From Plecoglossus altivelis (taxonomy: Eukaryota; Chordata; Actinopteri; Osmeriformes; Plecoglossidae), in the NCBI GenBank assembly GCA_036571765.1, contig BROE01000017.1, positions 4,024,938-4,088,937 of the forward strand: a DNA stretch of 64,000 nt, given 5' to 3'. Position numbers and translations under genes: made by a program. Position 1 is the first letter of the stretch, and every line of letters starts with the position of its first letter. Under the pieces are notes generated by a model. The model was not told the origin of the DNA and did not search any database. It worked only from the letters and a program-made list of their open reading frames with translations. Positions 13,901 through 26,600 of this stretch are shown one piece after another.

Positions 13901-16900
13901 ACTTAAGTCGGGAGGCGCGGGCGGGTTGGACGAGGCTCACTGTGGAGATTCAGGAACCCAAAGTGCTGCCAAGCAGGAACCGCATCACGGATTCAGAGCA
14001 CAGGCGGGCGAGTCAGCTGGCCGCCGTCCGCTCCTCCGCCACGTAAGTGACCTTCGCTTGGAAGTCGACCGGCGGCAGGCGGGTGGGATGAGCCGTGGGT
14101 CTTCTCACCCAGACAGGTCAGGAGCCGTGCTCCCTCACCCACCCCCCCCCCCGCCCCCGCCCCCCGCGGGCGTATCGCCCCCTCCGCGCTCCACAGAGCC
14201 ACACAAAGACTGCATGTGTCGGCTACTCCGAGATGGGGAGGGACTAGGGAGGAGGCTAGCGTGCGCTGGCGGTGGAGGACAGCGTGCGAACGTGTGAATG
14301 GCACTGCGATGTTAGATAAGACCCTGAGCTGACCCTGGGCTAGGAGCATCGCGCCTGATCCTGTCACGGGTAAAGCCCCAAGGAGGTCACACAGAGACAA
14401 GGCTGGTTTTCTATCATCCGCCACCCCCCCCAACACATCGCATTCATACCCCTAGCTTTACTCTGATAGTGCAAAAAGGAAATTAAAAAAAGGAGATGCT
14501 GGAAAAGGAGATAGTGTTTCCTCGGACTGTTTGGGGCTTCATGTTTAAAAGAAAACGGCTAGGTGATGCCTGACATTTAAAACCCGTATGAAAGGATTTG
14601 GGGGGGGGGGGGGGTTTAGCGAAGGATGATTCCTTCAGTGTTCTTTGAGTGACCATATTCTTCGCCTGTAAGCTCATTGTAAACGTGTCATCGGCTCATT
14701 GTAAACATGCCTATTGTGACACGCGTCGAACGCGTCACCTGTCAGAATGAGGCAAACGCACTCGCAAACCATCTCTTGTCAGGGAGAAAATCGACAGACG
14801 AAACGCGATAGGAAGGTGTCACGTTTGGGTTGTGAAACATTGAATACGAACGAACAGTTGAATATTAGGTTCCCTTGCTTTGCCGGACAGACCGTATTTA
14901 AATGCCGTTGTCAGTCTCGGGGCGAACAGCGGGGGGGGTCACTTGAGTCACACTTTGACACTTCAATTAAGATCTCTATCCGACTGCTTGCCACACTGCG
15001 TGATTGCCATAGAGTGGCCAGCCAAAAAAGACTTATTTTCTTATTACTGAGAGACGAAACTGATTTTGACTCGTTCACCTGTAGGGCTGTCAGTCATCCG
15101 TGGGATGGATGGAGGGGGGGGGGGGGGGGGTCAATGGCCCGAAACCTTAAAAAAAATGGAGCATTGATGGCGATTATTAAGGATGATGATCTCGACTGGA
15201 TGGAAAAGGCCTTCTTTCCTTTTCCACCCGGCTCACGTAGTCATAATACACTTTGTACACATTGAGCAACATCTCTCAGCTCGGCGTCGATGAGCGAAAG
15301 GGTGAAAGAATATGGCCACACAACGCACACCCGGCCCCCAGCCCTCCCGCCCCCCCCCCCCCCGCATATGACGATTTTGGCGCCGCCCCACATGAAAAGA
15401 TCCCACCCCTGTAACTCGCGGTTGTTTGCCCCCCCGAGTTATCCTAGTCTGATGAAACCGGTGCTCTTCGCCGCGCCTCATGGCATAACGCGCCCTGAAA
15501 AAGCACCCCGTCAACTGCGCCAGCAACGCGGGCCTCGCCCCGCCGCGCGGAGGGCATATTCGCACGTTTTGGACCCCCCGGTGAATTAAAAATAAAAAGA
15601 CGGGGTACAACAAAGGAGTAATGCGCCGGTTCCGCCCCCCATCTCCCACCAAACGCGAGTATGACATTTTTGAGCATAGGGTGTAAAAGCGTGAGTGAAG
15701 CGGGCGCCTCGGGCGGGGTATTGAACGTTTTTTGAGCTGGAAAATAGACGGTATTAAGGCGGGGGGGGTCCCAGCTGTGGCGTGAGTACGATGTTTTTGG
15801 ATGAAATACATAAGAGGTTAGCATGAAGTTTTTCACGAAAATAGATAAAGGGGTGGCGCCGACCTCTCACGGCGGTATACAGTCTTTGACGCCTGAAAAC
15901 AAAAGACCGATGTGGCATTGGAGAGCCCCAAATGCCGACGGTGGGTATGGTCTATGGACTTTGTCACCCCATCCCTGCAGGAATGAAACACTCACATACA
16001 GACGGCGTGCCCCGCACCCACACCCCAAGCCCCATCCCGCAGCCCCCGCAAGCCCCCCCCCCGAAACAAACGTTATAGTATGACGGCATTTTGGCGCGCA
16101 CGGAGCCCACGCGCTCCCTGCACCACTCTCTGAACTGTGAAATCACCAATCACGGAGAGCCACGTTAGTTGTTAATGACGTTTTCATTTTGGACCAAATA
16201 CTTTAGGGCCGTTTATTAGTGTATACACAGTTTTGGTACGGATGAAAAAGCGAGACCTGAAAAATCGCTCATTTCTTTTAAAGAACAATTACAAGCCCAG
16301 CTAGTCTACCATGCCTATTATCATAATGGGTCTGTTGGAGCAGACGAAGACATCTACGCCGCAATTCTCCGCCTTTCTGTTTTGATTTAGTCGGAGAAAT
16401 CCTTTACAGACCGTCTTGGTGAAGGGCATGTTTGACCAAGCTCAGGACTGTGGACTAGTGTGAGGGATCTCTGATTTTCACAGGAATATGACCTAAATGG
16501 CTGATGTTACTCTCTTCTGTATTGACGCGAGTGCTCTTGTTTCGTCTTTATCCGCGAATTTGTTTGTTGATCCTACAGCGTTCCAACCGTACCATGTATC
16601 AAGTGAGGGCAAATGAGGAAGGAGCGAGGAAGATCCAAGAGACAGGACACGCTAACGCAGTGCGAGGCCAGGGTAAGCCAGCGTGGATACAGCCGGTCTG
16701 TCAGGCTCAGGTGGTCAAAGGGCATGGATGTAGAGTATGGTGTGTTCAGCCTCAACAGTGACTCAGCACCTCCACCACCCACCCAAAGCCCCCTCCTCCA
16801 GAGAGAAGGTGACCTCATTTTAAACCCCCCATCCTCAAGAGCCCGGCCCGAAGATCCGGGGAGCGTGGCCGCCTGGCCCAGAAGACCTTGGGATTCCGTC

Positions 16901-18374
16901 CGAAGGGCGCCACGACCGAGAGAGAGAGGGAGAACCTGCAGATGGTTACTCAGGGGCAGAAAGCGAGGGGGCGTGTGTTAGTCCCTACTGAGGACGCAGG
17001 CAAGGTAGGACATGACGCCTGACACGGCCCTGCTCTCGTTAGAACTCTGCGGGTCGACCGGCCCCATAGAAACACAAAAGCACCACTTCTCCTAGCCCCC
17101 GAACCGACCATCCACAATATCTCATTCGGCACAGGGAAATTCTTCGGTGAGAGGGGGGGGGGGAAAAAAAACGGAAAGCTTTTCAGAGCCCATTGGGAGC
17201 GACAAACCAGGTGGAGCATAGTGTGGTGGAAACATTCCACTTCCCCGAACCAGATTCCAAACAAAATGGAGTTGGCTGGCTCCGAGCAGTGAGCGTAAAG
17301 CTGCACGAGCCGCAACGACGGTGTCGCTCTTTCTGCTCGGCTGCACAGAGGAACACCTCGGAAAACAAACTCAAATGCCCCTTTTCCCCCCCCCGTTTTT
17401 CATACCCAACACACCACCCCCACCCACCCATCCATTTCCCACAACCCCTAACCACCCACCCACCTATACCTGCGGGAGCGAGCCACGCTGGTTTGCACAG
17501 CACGATCCGAATCGTCTTGTTCATAATGCAGAGAGGACACACTGTATCAAATGGACCTGCGATTATTCCTTGGAAAGCCCGCAGCCAAAAATAGATGGGG
17601 GGGGGGAGGGTGGAGGAGCAGGACGAGAATTCTCGGAGACGGGCGTCGGAGGTCTACAACACACGCGGACATCATAATTAAAACAAGACAGTTGCGGATT
17701 TAGTCACCCAGTTAGTTATTCCAGCCATGTCAGAAGCCTAGGAGGAGGGAGGAGGAGGACGGGGGGAGGAGGAAGAGGAGAAAAAGGAGGGGGAGAGAAG
17801 CAGAGAAGAAGAGAGGAAAGAGAGGGAGGAGGAGAGGGTGGGGAGGGGGGCGGTCATGGGCAGATTAGATGTGATCAAGTTCGTATTTTTCTCAGGTAGG
17901 AGAGGCAGAGATGCTGGTTCAGAATGTTCATCACTGTAACAAAAGGATTTGTGGCTGATACTACCCGCCTGCCTGGCAGGTTTGCCCTGCGCTGCCCAGG
18001 GATGCCTCCAGCGGGTTACCCGTCGCGAGCAGGCACTAAAGGCCCTTTTGCCTTGACTCCGTCCGTTCGCCACATTCCCCAGGCTACGGCCTCCACCGTC
18101 TGTCTTCTTATTTAATGATATGTCTCGTGTTTATTTCTCCTGTCGGATACCTGGGAGTGGAGGACTAGTGCGACGCCTCAGCTAATGGTTGAGGAGAGCC
18201 GACAGCCCTTTCCATATCGTTCGACCATTGGCAGCGTCTATCCGGACCGCGGGTCCTCGGAAGACTCCTTAGCGAGGCTCGCTCACCTCTCCGGCTCCTC
18301 GACTGCACTCTCCCTCTCTCTCCCTCTCTTTCTCTATCTCTCTCTCCCTCCCTCTCTCTCTATCTCTCCCTCTC

Positions 18375-18406
<32 letters not shown>

Positions 18407-20102
18407 CCTCTCTCTCTCTGTCTCTCTCTCTGTCTCTCTCTCCCTCCCTCTCTCTTTCTCTCTCTCTCCCTCCCTCTCTCTCTCCCTCTCTCTCTGTTTA
18501 GAATGAATGTGTGTACATTTCTTCCCTAATGTCTGTTTATCATGTACCGTGCAGCCCAGAGGGAGATGAATAACAAAATAAAAAGCCAGTATGATCTTTC
18601 GATATAGAAACGCAGTCTTCAACAAATGACACTAGCGAGAACCAAATGGACACTATGTAATCCTGTAAAGATCTGATTTGAAATCTAGCTCTGAAACCGT
18701 GTTTTATCTGTGTTCTGTGCTTCCGTTTGTCTTCGGCAAAAGCAATATTAGTGGGGGAGAGTGGGAAAGGGGAGAACTGTCCAGGGTGCTGAAATACTGG
18801 CCTCTGCATTGAAGCAATGCTGGGCGGTGTGTGTGTACGGGGGTGGGGGTGTACTGTCCAAGGTGCTGAAATGTTAGCAGCTTAAACAGAGCTGTGGAAA
18901 GCTATGAGATTTGAGCCACTGGTGGCTACATTGAAAGAAGTATTAGGAGATGGCTTTTGCTAGAATATTAGCTGTCTGCTCACAGGTGAGTGAGTTGCAT
19001 GCTGGCTTCAATGATGAGGAAGGGCAGATCAGGAAATACTGGGCAAGACAGACATCCTGGAAATGCTGTCACCACAAAAGGATGGATTTTTTTTTTAAAG
19101 ACGGCTAATTTCAACCATCTGAGACTGTTTTGATGCCTTCTCTGTCGTGATGAATATTCCCGATTTCCTTTTTTCACATCATGATGGAGACGGTCAGCTA
19201 TTCGTCAACAGTGCACATCCCCCTGTGTGATCTGCTGGACAGAATTAACGAACCGTCTCTAGCAATACTGCCACGGCCTACTTCACCGCAACCTCCAACT
19301 GCCACTTGACCCTCGCGTTCATTTCGAATCCATGGAAACCGCGGGGCTCCGTGTAGACGATCGATGGATGGCTCCTGCTCGCAGCGTCAGGCTCAGCCAT
19401 GGGCTGCGTGCGGAGACGCAACGATGCGGAGTCACGTCAGAAGACCGAGCGCCTCCTCCCACGCACGTTCAGGCAACGCCGACTGGGCACGCTTGGATGT
19501 GTGTAGCCACGGTGATGGGCCTCCGGCGGGAGAGTGACAGTCAGCCTTCCAAAGGCATGGAGGGGGGGGAGGGGGGGATGTGGTCCAGGCAGGGGGAGGG
19601 AGAGAGAGAGCGAGCTAGGGGCACAGTGGCCCCAGCTGCAAGACTTTCCATCTGCTGGGAAGGTAGAGTCTTCGATGAATCAGCGCTTTTTCTCCCCCCC
19701 CCCCCCCCCCTCCCAACTCCGAAACAATGAGGTCAGGCCACACACACACAAGGCTCGTCCAAACCTCCTTCCCAGCAGGAATCACCTTCCCAAACACCAC
19801 TCTGCACTGGGCAGCGGGCCCTGCACGGGACAACGGACCCTGCACGGGGGCAGCACGCCCTGCGTCTCTCCCCCTACTTCTACGGAGACTCCCTGCGAAC
19901 ACGCTTTGACGGAAGAGCCACTGCTGATGCAAGGCTTTGTCGACTGGATCTGCCTGGCGTGTGTGTTTGATCTCTGCCAGCGACTGGAAAGGCAGGGCGG
20001 AGAAGGTGAGGACGCGCATCGCAGAACCGCTCGAGGAGACAACAATCCGACTGGGCCAGAATAATATGATGTTATCCGCTCCTCGCAGAGATCCTGGGAT
20101 TG

Positions 20103-20136
<34 letters not shown>

Positions 20137-23100
20137 GGGAACAATGCGAAACATAGTGAGAGAAACAGAAACGGAGAGAGGCCGAAAGAGAGACACGTAG
20201 AGAGAGGGCTGGAGACGCATAGACGAGGGAGAGCAAAGAGAGAGAGAGAGAGAGGGCGGAAAAGAGGGATAGTGGAGAAGGGGGGGGGTGAGGGAGGGGA
20301 AGGAAGGAAAACAGGAAAGAATGGGGCCCCGTCTGGTAGACGCTGGGAGCGAGTCCTGCCATCCCCAAGCACACCTAACTAAGTTGGGGCGACGCCGGGG
20401 TCTCGCAATCCAGCTACGGCCAGGAAGAGATAAGCTAGCTCTCAGCCACAGCAGGCAGGCAGCTCTCATTGATTGGCAAAGCGGCGGAGGCAAGCTGAAA
20501 GCGAGGGTGCAGCACGGCGCCGGCGGAAGGGGAGCCGCGCTTTGTGCCGGCGCGGCGTCCCTCTCGCCCACGCCCACCTTAACGAGGCCGCGTGCCTGGC
20601 TGCCGTGCGCGGCCATTTAGCACTCGGGCAATTAATCAGACGCTTCCTCGCAGGGAGGAGATCAAGCTGACTTCCAGCGGAGACTTTCACTCCATACAAA
20701 TGCTAATCCTCCCTCCCTCCCTCTCCCCTGATCACCTCAGTCTCTACTTTACCCTGGTGTCGGGAGTCAGGCAGGGGGCGGTGTGCGCATGGTAATGAGG
20801 ACGGGGATTTCATTAAGGTAGCGAGATTGTAGCATTTCATTTACTAAATTAGACAAATGAATGCCGCCACTTTAGTTGTCTCTATGCAACGGCGTAAAAA
20901 TGCCATAAGGAAAATGGTTGTGTGCAGGTATGTTGAGAAAGCGCTCGATTTCAACATCAGTTCAAGCATTAAACACGGGCAAATTTGAGCCAACAGTGTA
21001 TACGTATTTGAGTTGAGCTTTCTTCCCCCCCCAAAAAGTGCCCTTCAAGACTCACACTTGGAGGTACACAACCCTTTTTGGAGATGGTAAACAGCAGCTG
21101 CACTACAGAATTCCGAGATGCGTTCAAGGACCGCATGAATACTGTATTCGCTGTCATTCAGACGCACCGAAAAGGACTCAGACTGTATCTCCGGGCGTTT
21201 TTTTCCTTTTCTCCTGCATGACAGAGGAGATGGGATCAATGCAGAGCGTGGCGAGAGCAAGGCCCTGCGCCGAAGACGCCTACTGATCAGGGCAGATCAC
21301 GTTGGAGATTGAAGGCGAGGCGCGTGGCGCGTGGCGCGGAGAAGCTAGGACTGTGAATGTTTTGCTTTTTCTTTCCAAATCCTTTTGATGATCCAGGCGA
21401 GGGACTATGATTGCACCTTGACACCTGCGCACCTCTTTCTGCTGCTGTGCGGATGAAGTCCGATTAAGTTCCCTCTACTTTTTCATGCCTTTGAGTTTTC
21501 ATCCGAACCCAGCGAAGGGATGGTAGGGAGGGTTGGGGGGGGGGGGGGNNNNNNNCCCCCCCCCACCTCCCCACCTCCACCCCCGCTTTCAATTAGGCCC
21601 CTCGTCCAACTAAAGAGTCGATACCGGAGTTCCTCTCTCCAAGGCCTTGGGGGTGAATGGCGACGTGGTCACACACCCCGCAGCGTGGGGGCCACGATCC
21701 TAAAAAACACTTGCCAACACAGGGCCCGGATACAAGTAGAGGAAGCGCCGAGCTCCCAAAAAAAACTACAAAAAAAGCTAGCGATCCACAAGGATGATTC
21801 CGGACAGCGCTGCCAGTTGATGGACCTGTGCTATCATCGGTTGGCCGAGACCGGAGATTTTTATGTGTTTTAGTCTTTACTGCGTGTCATGCTGCCTCAA
21901 CGGGTGGTAGGTTACAGATGGTGGCTGTCAGGTCCCAGACACAGCAGGTGGATGGGAGGACTCATAAGTCAAGTAGAGCTGTAAGGGCCGAATCAGGAAG
22001 CACAAGGAGAAAAGGTGATTGTGCCCGGGAGAGACAATAAACCAGGTAATCACCTTTTTTCCTCCACCACACACCAGCCAACCAATTATCAGCTTCCCAC
22101 AGTTGGCTACACACAGACAGAGGGTCTGTGTCAACTCTGCCGACCCCCACTTCAGCCTAAGAGCAATCGCCACTTTCTTAACCTGGCTGAGGGAGAAATT
22201 GGAAGGCGGGGGAACACGTTTAAAGGGAAAGGCTTCGCCCCTACCGTCTAGGTTGAAGAGATGATCAGAGCGCTTGGGCTCAGGAGGAGATTAGAAGGGA
22301 AGGAGACTAGCGTCTTCAATTCCATGAGAAAACGGGTTCAAGTGAGCAGGCACGGACGAAGCCGTGTGCGTCCAGAGCCCACGGTTTTAGCGAACCGACT
22401 CGATCAAGCACGGAGACTAGATCACAAATAACCAAACGGACAGAAGATCAGTAGCCAAAGAACGAACCGTTTAAGCTCTCGCGAATATCTCAATAAAGGC
22501 CGAGATTCTCGTGGACGCGAAGCTAAGTAGATATTCCAAAACACAGTGACTATTTATGGGTACGTGTTGACGTCTTCATATTATCTCAGGATGTTATTGT
22601 GAATAAAGGAACACAGAAAATAACACGCGTGATGGCTGGACAGACCCTTTTGCATGTTAACCGATTGGGATCGATGATTCCCAGGCCAACTAAATCTCTC
22701 AAACTAGGATGCCCCAAAAAGGAGTATGAACTGAGATGTACTATGAGACAAACAGGAATAGTTGTTTTCCAACTGCAACTTCACCTGACGTCTCGGCTAA
22801 CTCTAAGAAACCAACTGGACACTTACCCACCGGCCATCGCATATTTCTCTACACTATACGTCTCCTTCGCTCTCCCTCTAACAGATTGTTACGTCGTTAG
22901 TACTTCATCTTAAGGCGGCCACTACTCCAGATGTTGACCTTTGGAGGACAGTGGGGGAGGGCAGGGGGGGGGGAGAGTTGGGGGAGACCTGTGCCTGCCT
23001 GAGGCTTAGGGGTGGGGGGGGGCGGGGGGGGGGCGAAGACAGGGGCAAGAAGGACGCGTCAAAGTCACACTGCGCCCCTCCTCCGCCTTCACATAATCCA

Positions 23101-23566
23101 ATTAGGACTAAATGATATTCAGGAAGCGGCGAGGATTAAAGCGCTGGGAAGGCGCAGCCCCTCCGAGTGAGACTGCAGCGCCGCGGAAACGGCACCTGCG
23201 CTCAGCTCACCCTGTCAGAGCCGGGACTGCTTGACTGCCTGCCTCCGGAAGCCAGCATTCAGCCCCGCGGAAAAGCACTTGAGTGTCATTTCAGGCCCAG
23301 ATTTAGAGGTATTAGACCATTTAGAGGGAGGACTGGAGATCCGGGGGATTTCCATATTGAGAGGCATAATGAAATACTTCATGGTTTAACGTGAGGCGAC
23401 ACAGTTGAGAGAGCACCGCTCCCTAGGAGTTCTCCATCATAGGAAGGTCTACCTATAGAAGGTTCTGGAACCCGCAAATACGTTATAGTGTGACGTGGTA
23501 GAGAGTCTGTGTGTGTGTGCGTGCGTGCATGGGTATCTGCATGACTGTGTGTACATCTATGTGTCT

Positions 23567-23606
<40 letters not shown>

Positions 23607-26600
23607 AAGGGGGGTTACAGATTGCAGGGTAAGAGGGAGTTGGATTTGAGTGGCAGGCCACTGTTACCTCTCTCTGTGTCGTAGAGGTAGACAAACTTCT
23701 CCCACTTGTAGTGGTCCAGGAGACTTAGAACAACTCCCCGCAGAGCAGGCCTCATCTGGATGACAAACTGCACGTCGGCGTCCGTGGGGAAGCTGGGCGT
23801 GATGAAGGAGGTGTGCAGCGCCCCGCAGAACGACGTCAGCGTGTTCATGGACTTCTTGTCGTAGAAGCCGAATATGGCGTAGACCCCTCTGGAGAACTGG
23901 GAGCAGACTGGAGACACAAAAACACAAAGGGTGGTTGGGTTAGGGTCAGGGGTCAGGGGGTAACCAACAAGGCAAGCAACCAGGGGGGACGAACGTCAAC
24001 CCGCTCCCAGACCAGGGTTAATACCGGACGTGGCACTCCGTATTGTTATTCAGTGCATCAAGACAATCGCTCTTCCGTTAATCAATGCCGTCAAAACCAA
24101 GATGAATCGACGAAAGTGCTGCTAATCATAGACTAATCTTAATCACTGGAGAAAAATGACTATGAGACTGCAAAGACGAACCATCGCGGCGATTCATCTT
24201 AATAGTAGAACGAGGGGTATTTGAACAGATAGCGGAGTGTGTGTGTTCTCCCTCGCTGCGTCTAATCTGCCCTTCACTTCTCCTTGGACTAAATGTATGT
24301 GCTCGGTTAATCAACAGGAACTAATAGGAGAAATCAGTGCACTGGCCAGCAGTCCTAATGGACAAACCCCCCCTCCCCCCCTTCCCTCCCGAACACCAGG
24401 ATGCAAATGTAGAAGCCCCGGTCGTGCTGTGGTATAAAATAGATTTATAACACGCTCTTATCAGCCCCGCCATCTGCGGAGGGACGGAAATTAGCTCCGG
24501 CCGTAAACACTGTGTACAATACATGGGGTGCTTGGCGTAACAAGGAGTAAAGATTTAATCGAACTCGCACCTACGAAAGAGGACAATAGACTAGAGCAGC
24601 TGTACTGTACCGCTACGACCATTCCTCTCTGCTTTTTTTTTTTTACGGGGCTTTGCCTGGCCGCTGTAAATGTTGGTTGCGAGTGGGGGAGGTGAGGAGG
24701 GGGGTGAGGAGGGGGGGAGGGGGCTGCACTCCACTGTCCCTTGCCATCTGTCTCCTTCTTGCAGCTCAAGCTCGTTGCCCTCCTCACCTCGCTACCGTCT
24801 CAGGTTTAAGGAAACAGACCTGGAAACGGAAATGTTTCCGTGTTCAACGCGGGATGTTGACGGTACCTGACACCCGAAGAAGAAAAAAATTAAGTGGTCC
24901 TGTGTTTGATAGCTGTCAGAATAATTATCGTGTATCGACGGGCTCGCTTGTTATTTTTGGAGGGATCGTGGGGTGGCGTGGCGTGGTGTGGCGTGGCGTG
25001 GCGTGGCCGGCCCGCGACTGAAGGATGATTTGCCTTTTAGGAGGACAGGCAAAACTCAACTCGTGCAATTTCAAAGTCTGGCGACACCTTAATAATGACA
25101 TGGTCCCGTGATCTGTCATGTATTATTTCAGAGTTCAATGTTGCATGTTATACAACTCTGGCTCAAGACTGTTCAGCTCCACTCTTCCATCAAGCCGCTC
25201 ATTTTAATATCTACACACCCCCACCCACCCCATCCATCACGCCTCAATTCAGCCATCCATCCATCTATCATCCTATCATCTCTCGGTCCGTCCATTCGTT
25301 CACGACCTTCCACTTTGCTCTTTGCACACGTCAGATGTATTTGTGTGTTGGGGGGATGGAAGGTGTAAGTGTGTGTGTGTGTGTGTAAGTGTGTGTGTGG
25401 GTGGGGTGGGGTGTGTGTGTGTGTGTGTGTGGAGGCAGAGGCTCTATTAGTAATGAGTACGGTGTAGCAGGTGCCTGAGCGATGGTGTATCTTCACATCT
25501 GACTAACCGGCGACAGAGGAGTGCGGCGATGTGGCGCCGTGGCAAGAATCCCCATGAGCCCCTGTTGTTTCGCATTCATCTCATACCCTTTCAAATGCAC
25601 CCCGCCCCCACTACCCCAAACTTGAAGGGCCTTCTTTTAATTTAATGGATTTATCTCTCCTCGACCGCTGATGGGGGGGAGGAGGAGGGGGGGAGGGTGG
25701 GCTTAACAGACGAGCATATGAGGAAAATGTCAGAGCGGATTCCCATGCACCGCTGGCGTCGCCGTGCGTCGCTGTCCGTCTCCGGGAGCGTGGCCTTGCA
25801 TGACAACAAGATGACGGGCCGGGCCGACGGCTAACGCAGACTGTCAATAACCGCCTCTTCATCCCACCTCTCAGTTCTCATCGGAGGGACGGGGGGACGG
25901 GGGACGGGGGGATGGGTGGTTTGGTCTCGGGTGAAAACACGGGATCTTCCGCACGCCTCTGGACTGAAGAAGAACCTAGGCTGTGTTTAAACTACGGACC
26001 CGCACAGAAACCCAGTTTCTAGTCGACAGGGAGGGGTAAAGGAAATTTTTTTTTTTTAGACGATCATTAACAGCTTCGTGTTATCCTGTCCTTTAATCTT
26101 TCAAAATACACAATGTACATACAGTATTTGGCGCGCAGGAAGAAGCGCACGGCTTGGTTGCATTGCAGGTGAAGGGTAATTTGAGACCGAGTTCTCCTGC
26201 ATTATTGATGCAATCCTTCATCCTGGCTCTTCGGGTGCCTGGCACTGTTGCAAAACATCCCCCTGATGAAGGCTGCGAAGGGTGCACCACATCAGGTACT
26301 TGATTTGAGGCATGACTACAAACCCCCCACCCTTTTATCAGGCTTCCAGTTCAGAGCACCACCACTCTGTACAATAACCTAGGCTTTAACAGCATGATTA
26401 ATATTCCTCGCTAAAAATGAAAAATCCCTTCCATTTCAATTTCATTCCTCTTTACTTTCTCTAAGTATTCTCCGCTGTTCTTTCCGCCCTCGGCTAATTA
26501 TCACCTTCCCAGCCTGACGAGGCCGTCTGTCTTTTATTATTGCTGACGTAGGTACCACTGGCTTCTCTACTCTCTCTCTAACCTTATCCCTCCCTCGCTT

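Larger units (their letters stand above)
12213..23667 (-). other. gria3 intron 3 (11.5 kb)
   Basis: This intron is noncoding. It has CT/GA tracts, many poly-G/poly-C runs (for example 15114-15130 and 19694-19710), a (CCCT)n stretch near 13495-13528 and the N gap at 21549. No candidate exon that fits GRIA3 was found. Conserved noncoding elements may be present but cannot be recognised without alignment. Confidence 0.75.

Noticed and set aside
19615..20616. 333-codon minus-strand open frame in gria3 intron 3
   Set aside because: It is driven by CT repeats and low-complexity GC-rich sequence, with no domain or conserved motif seen.
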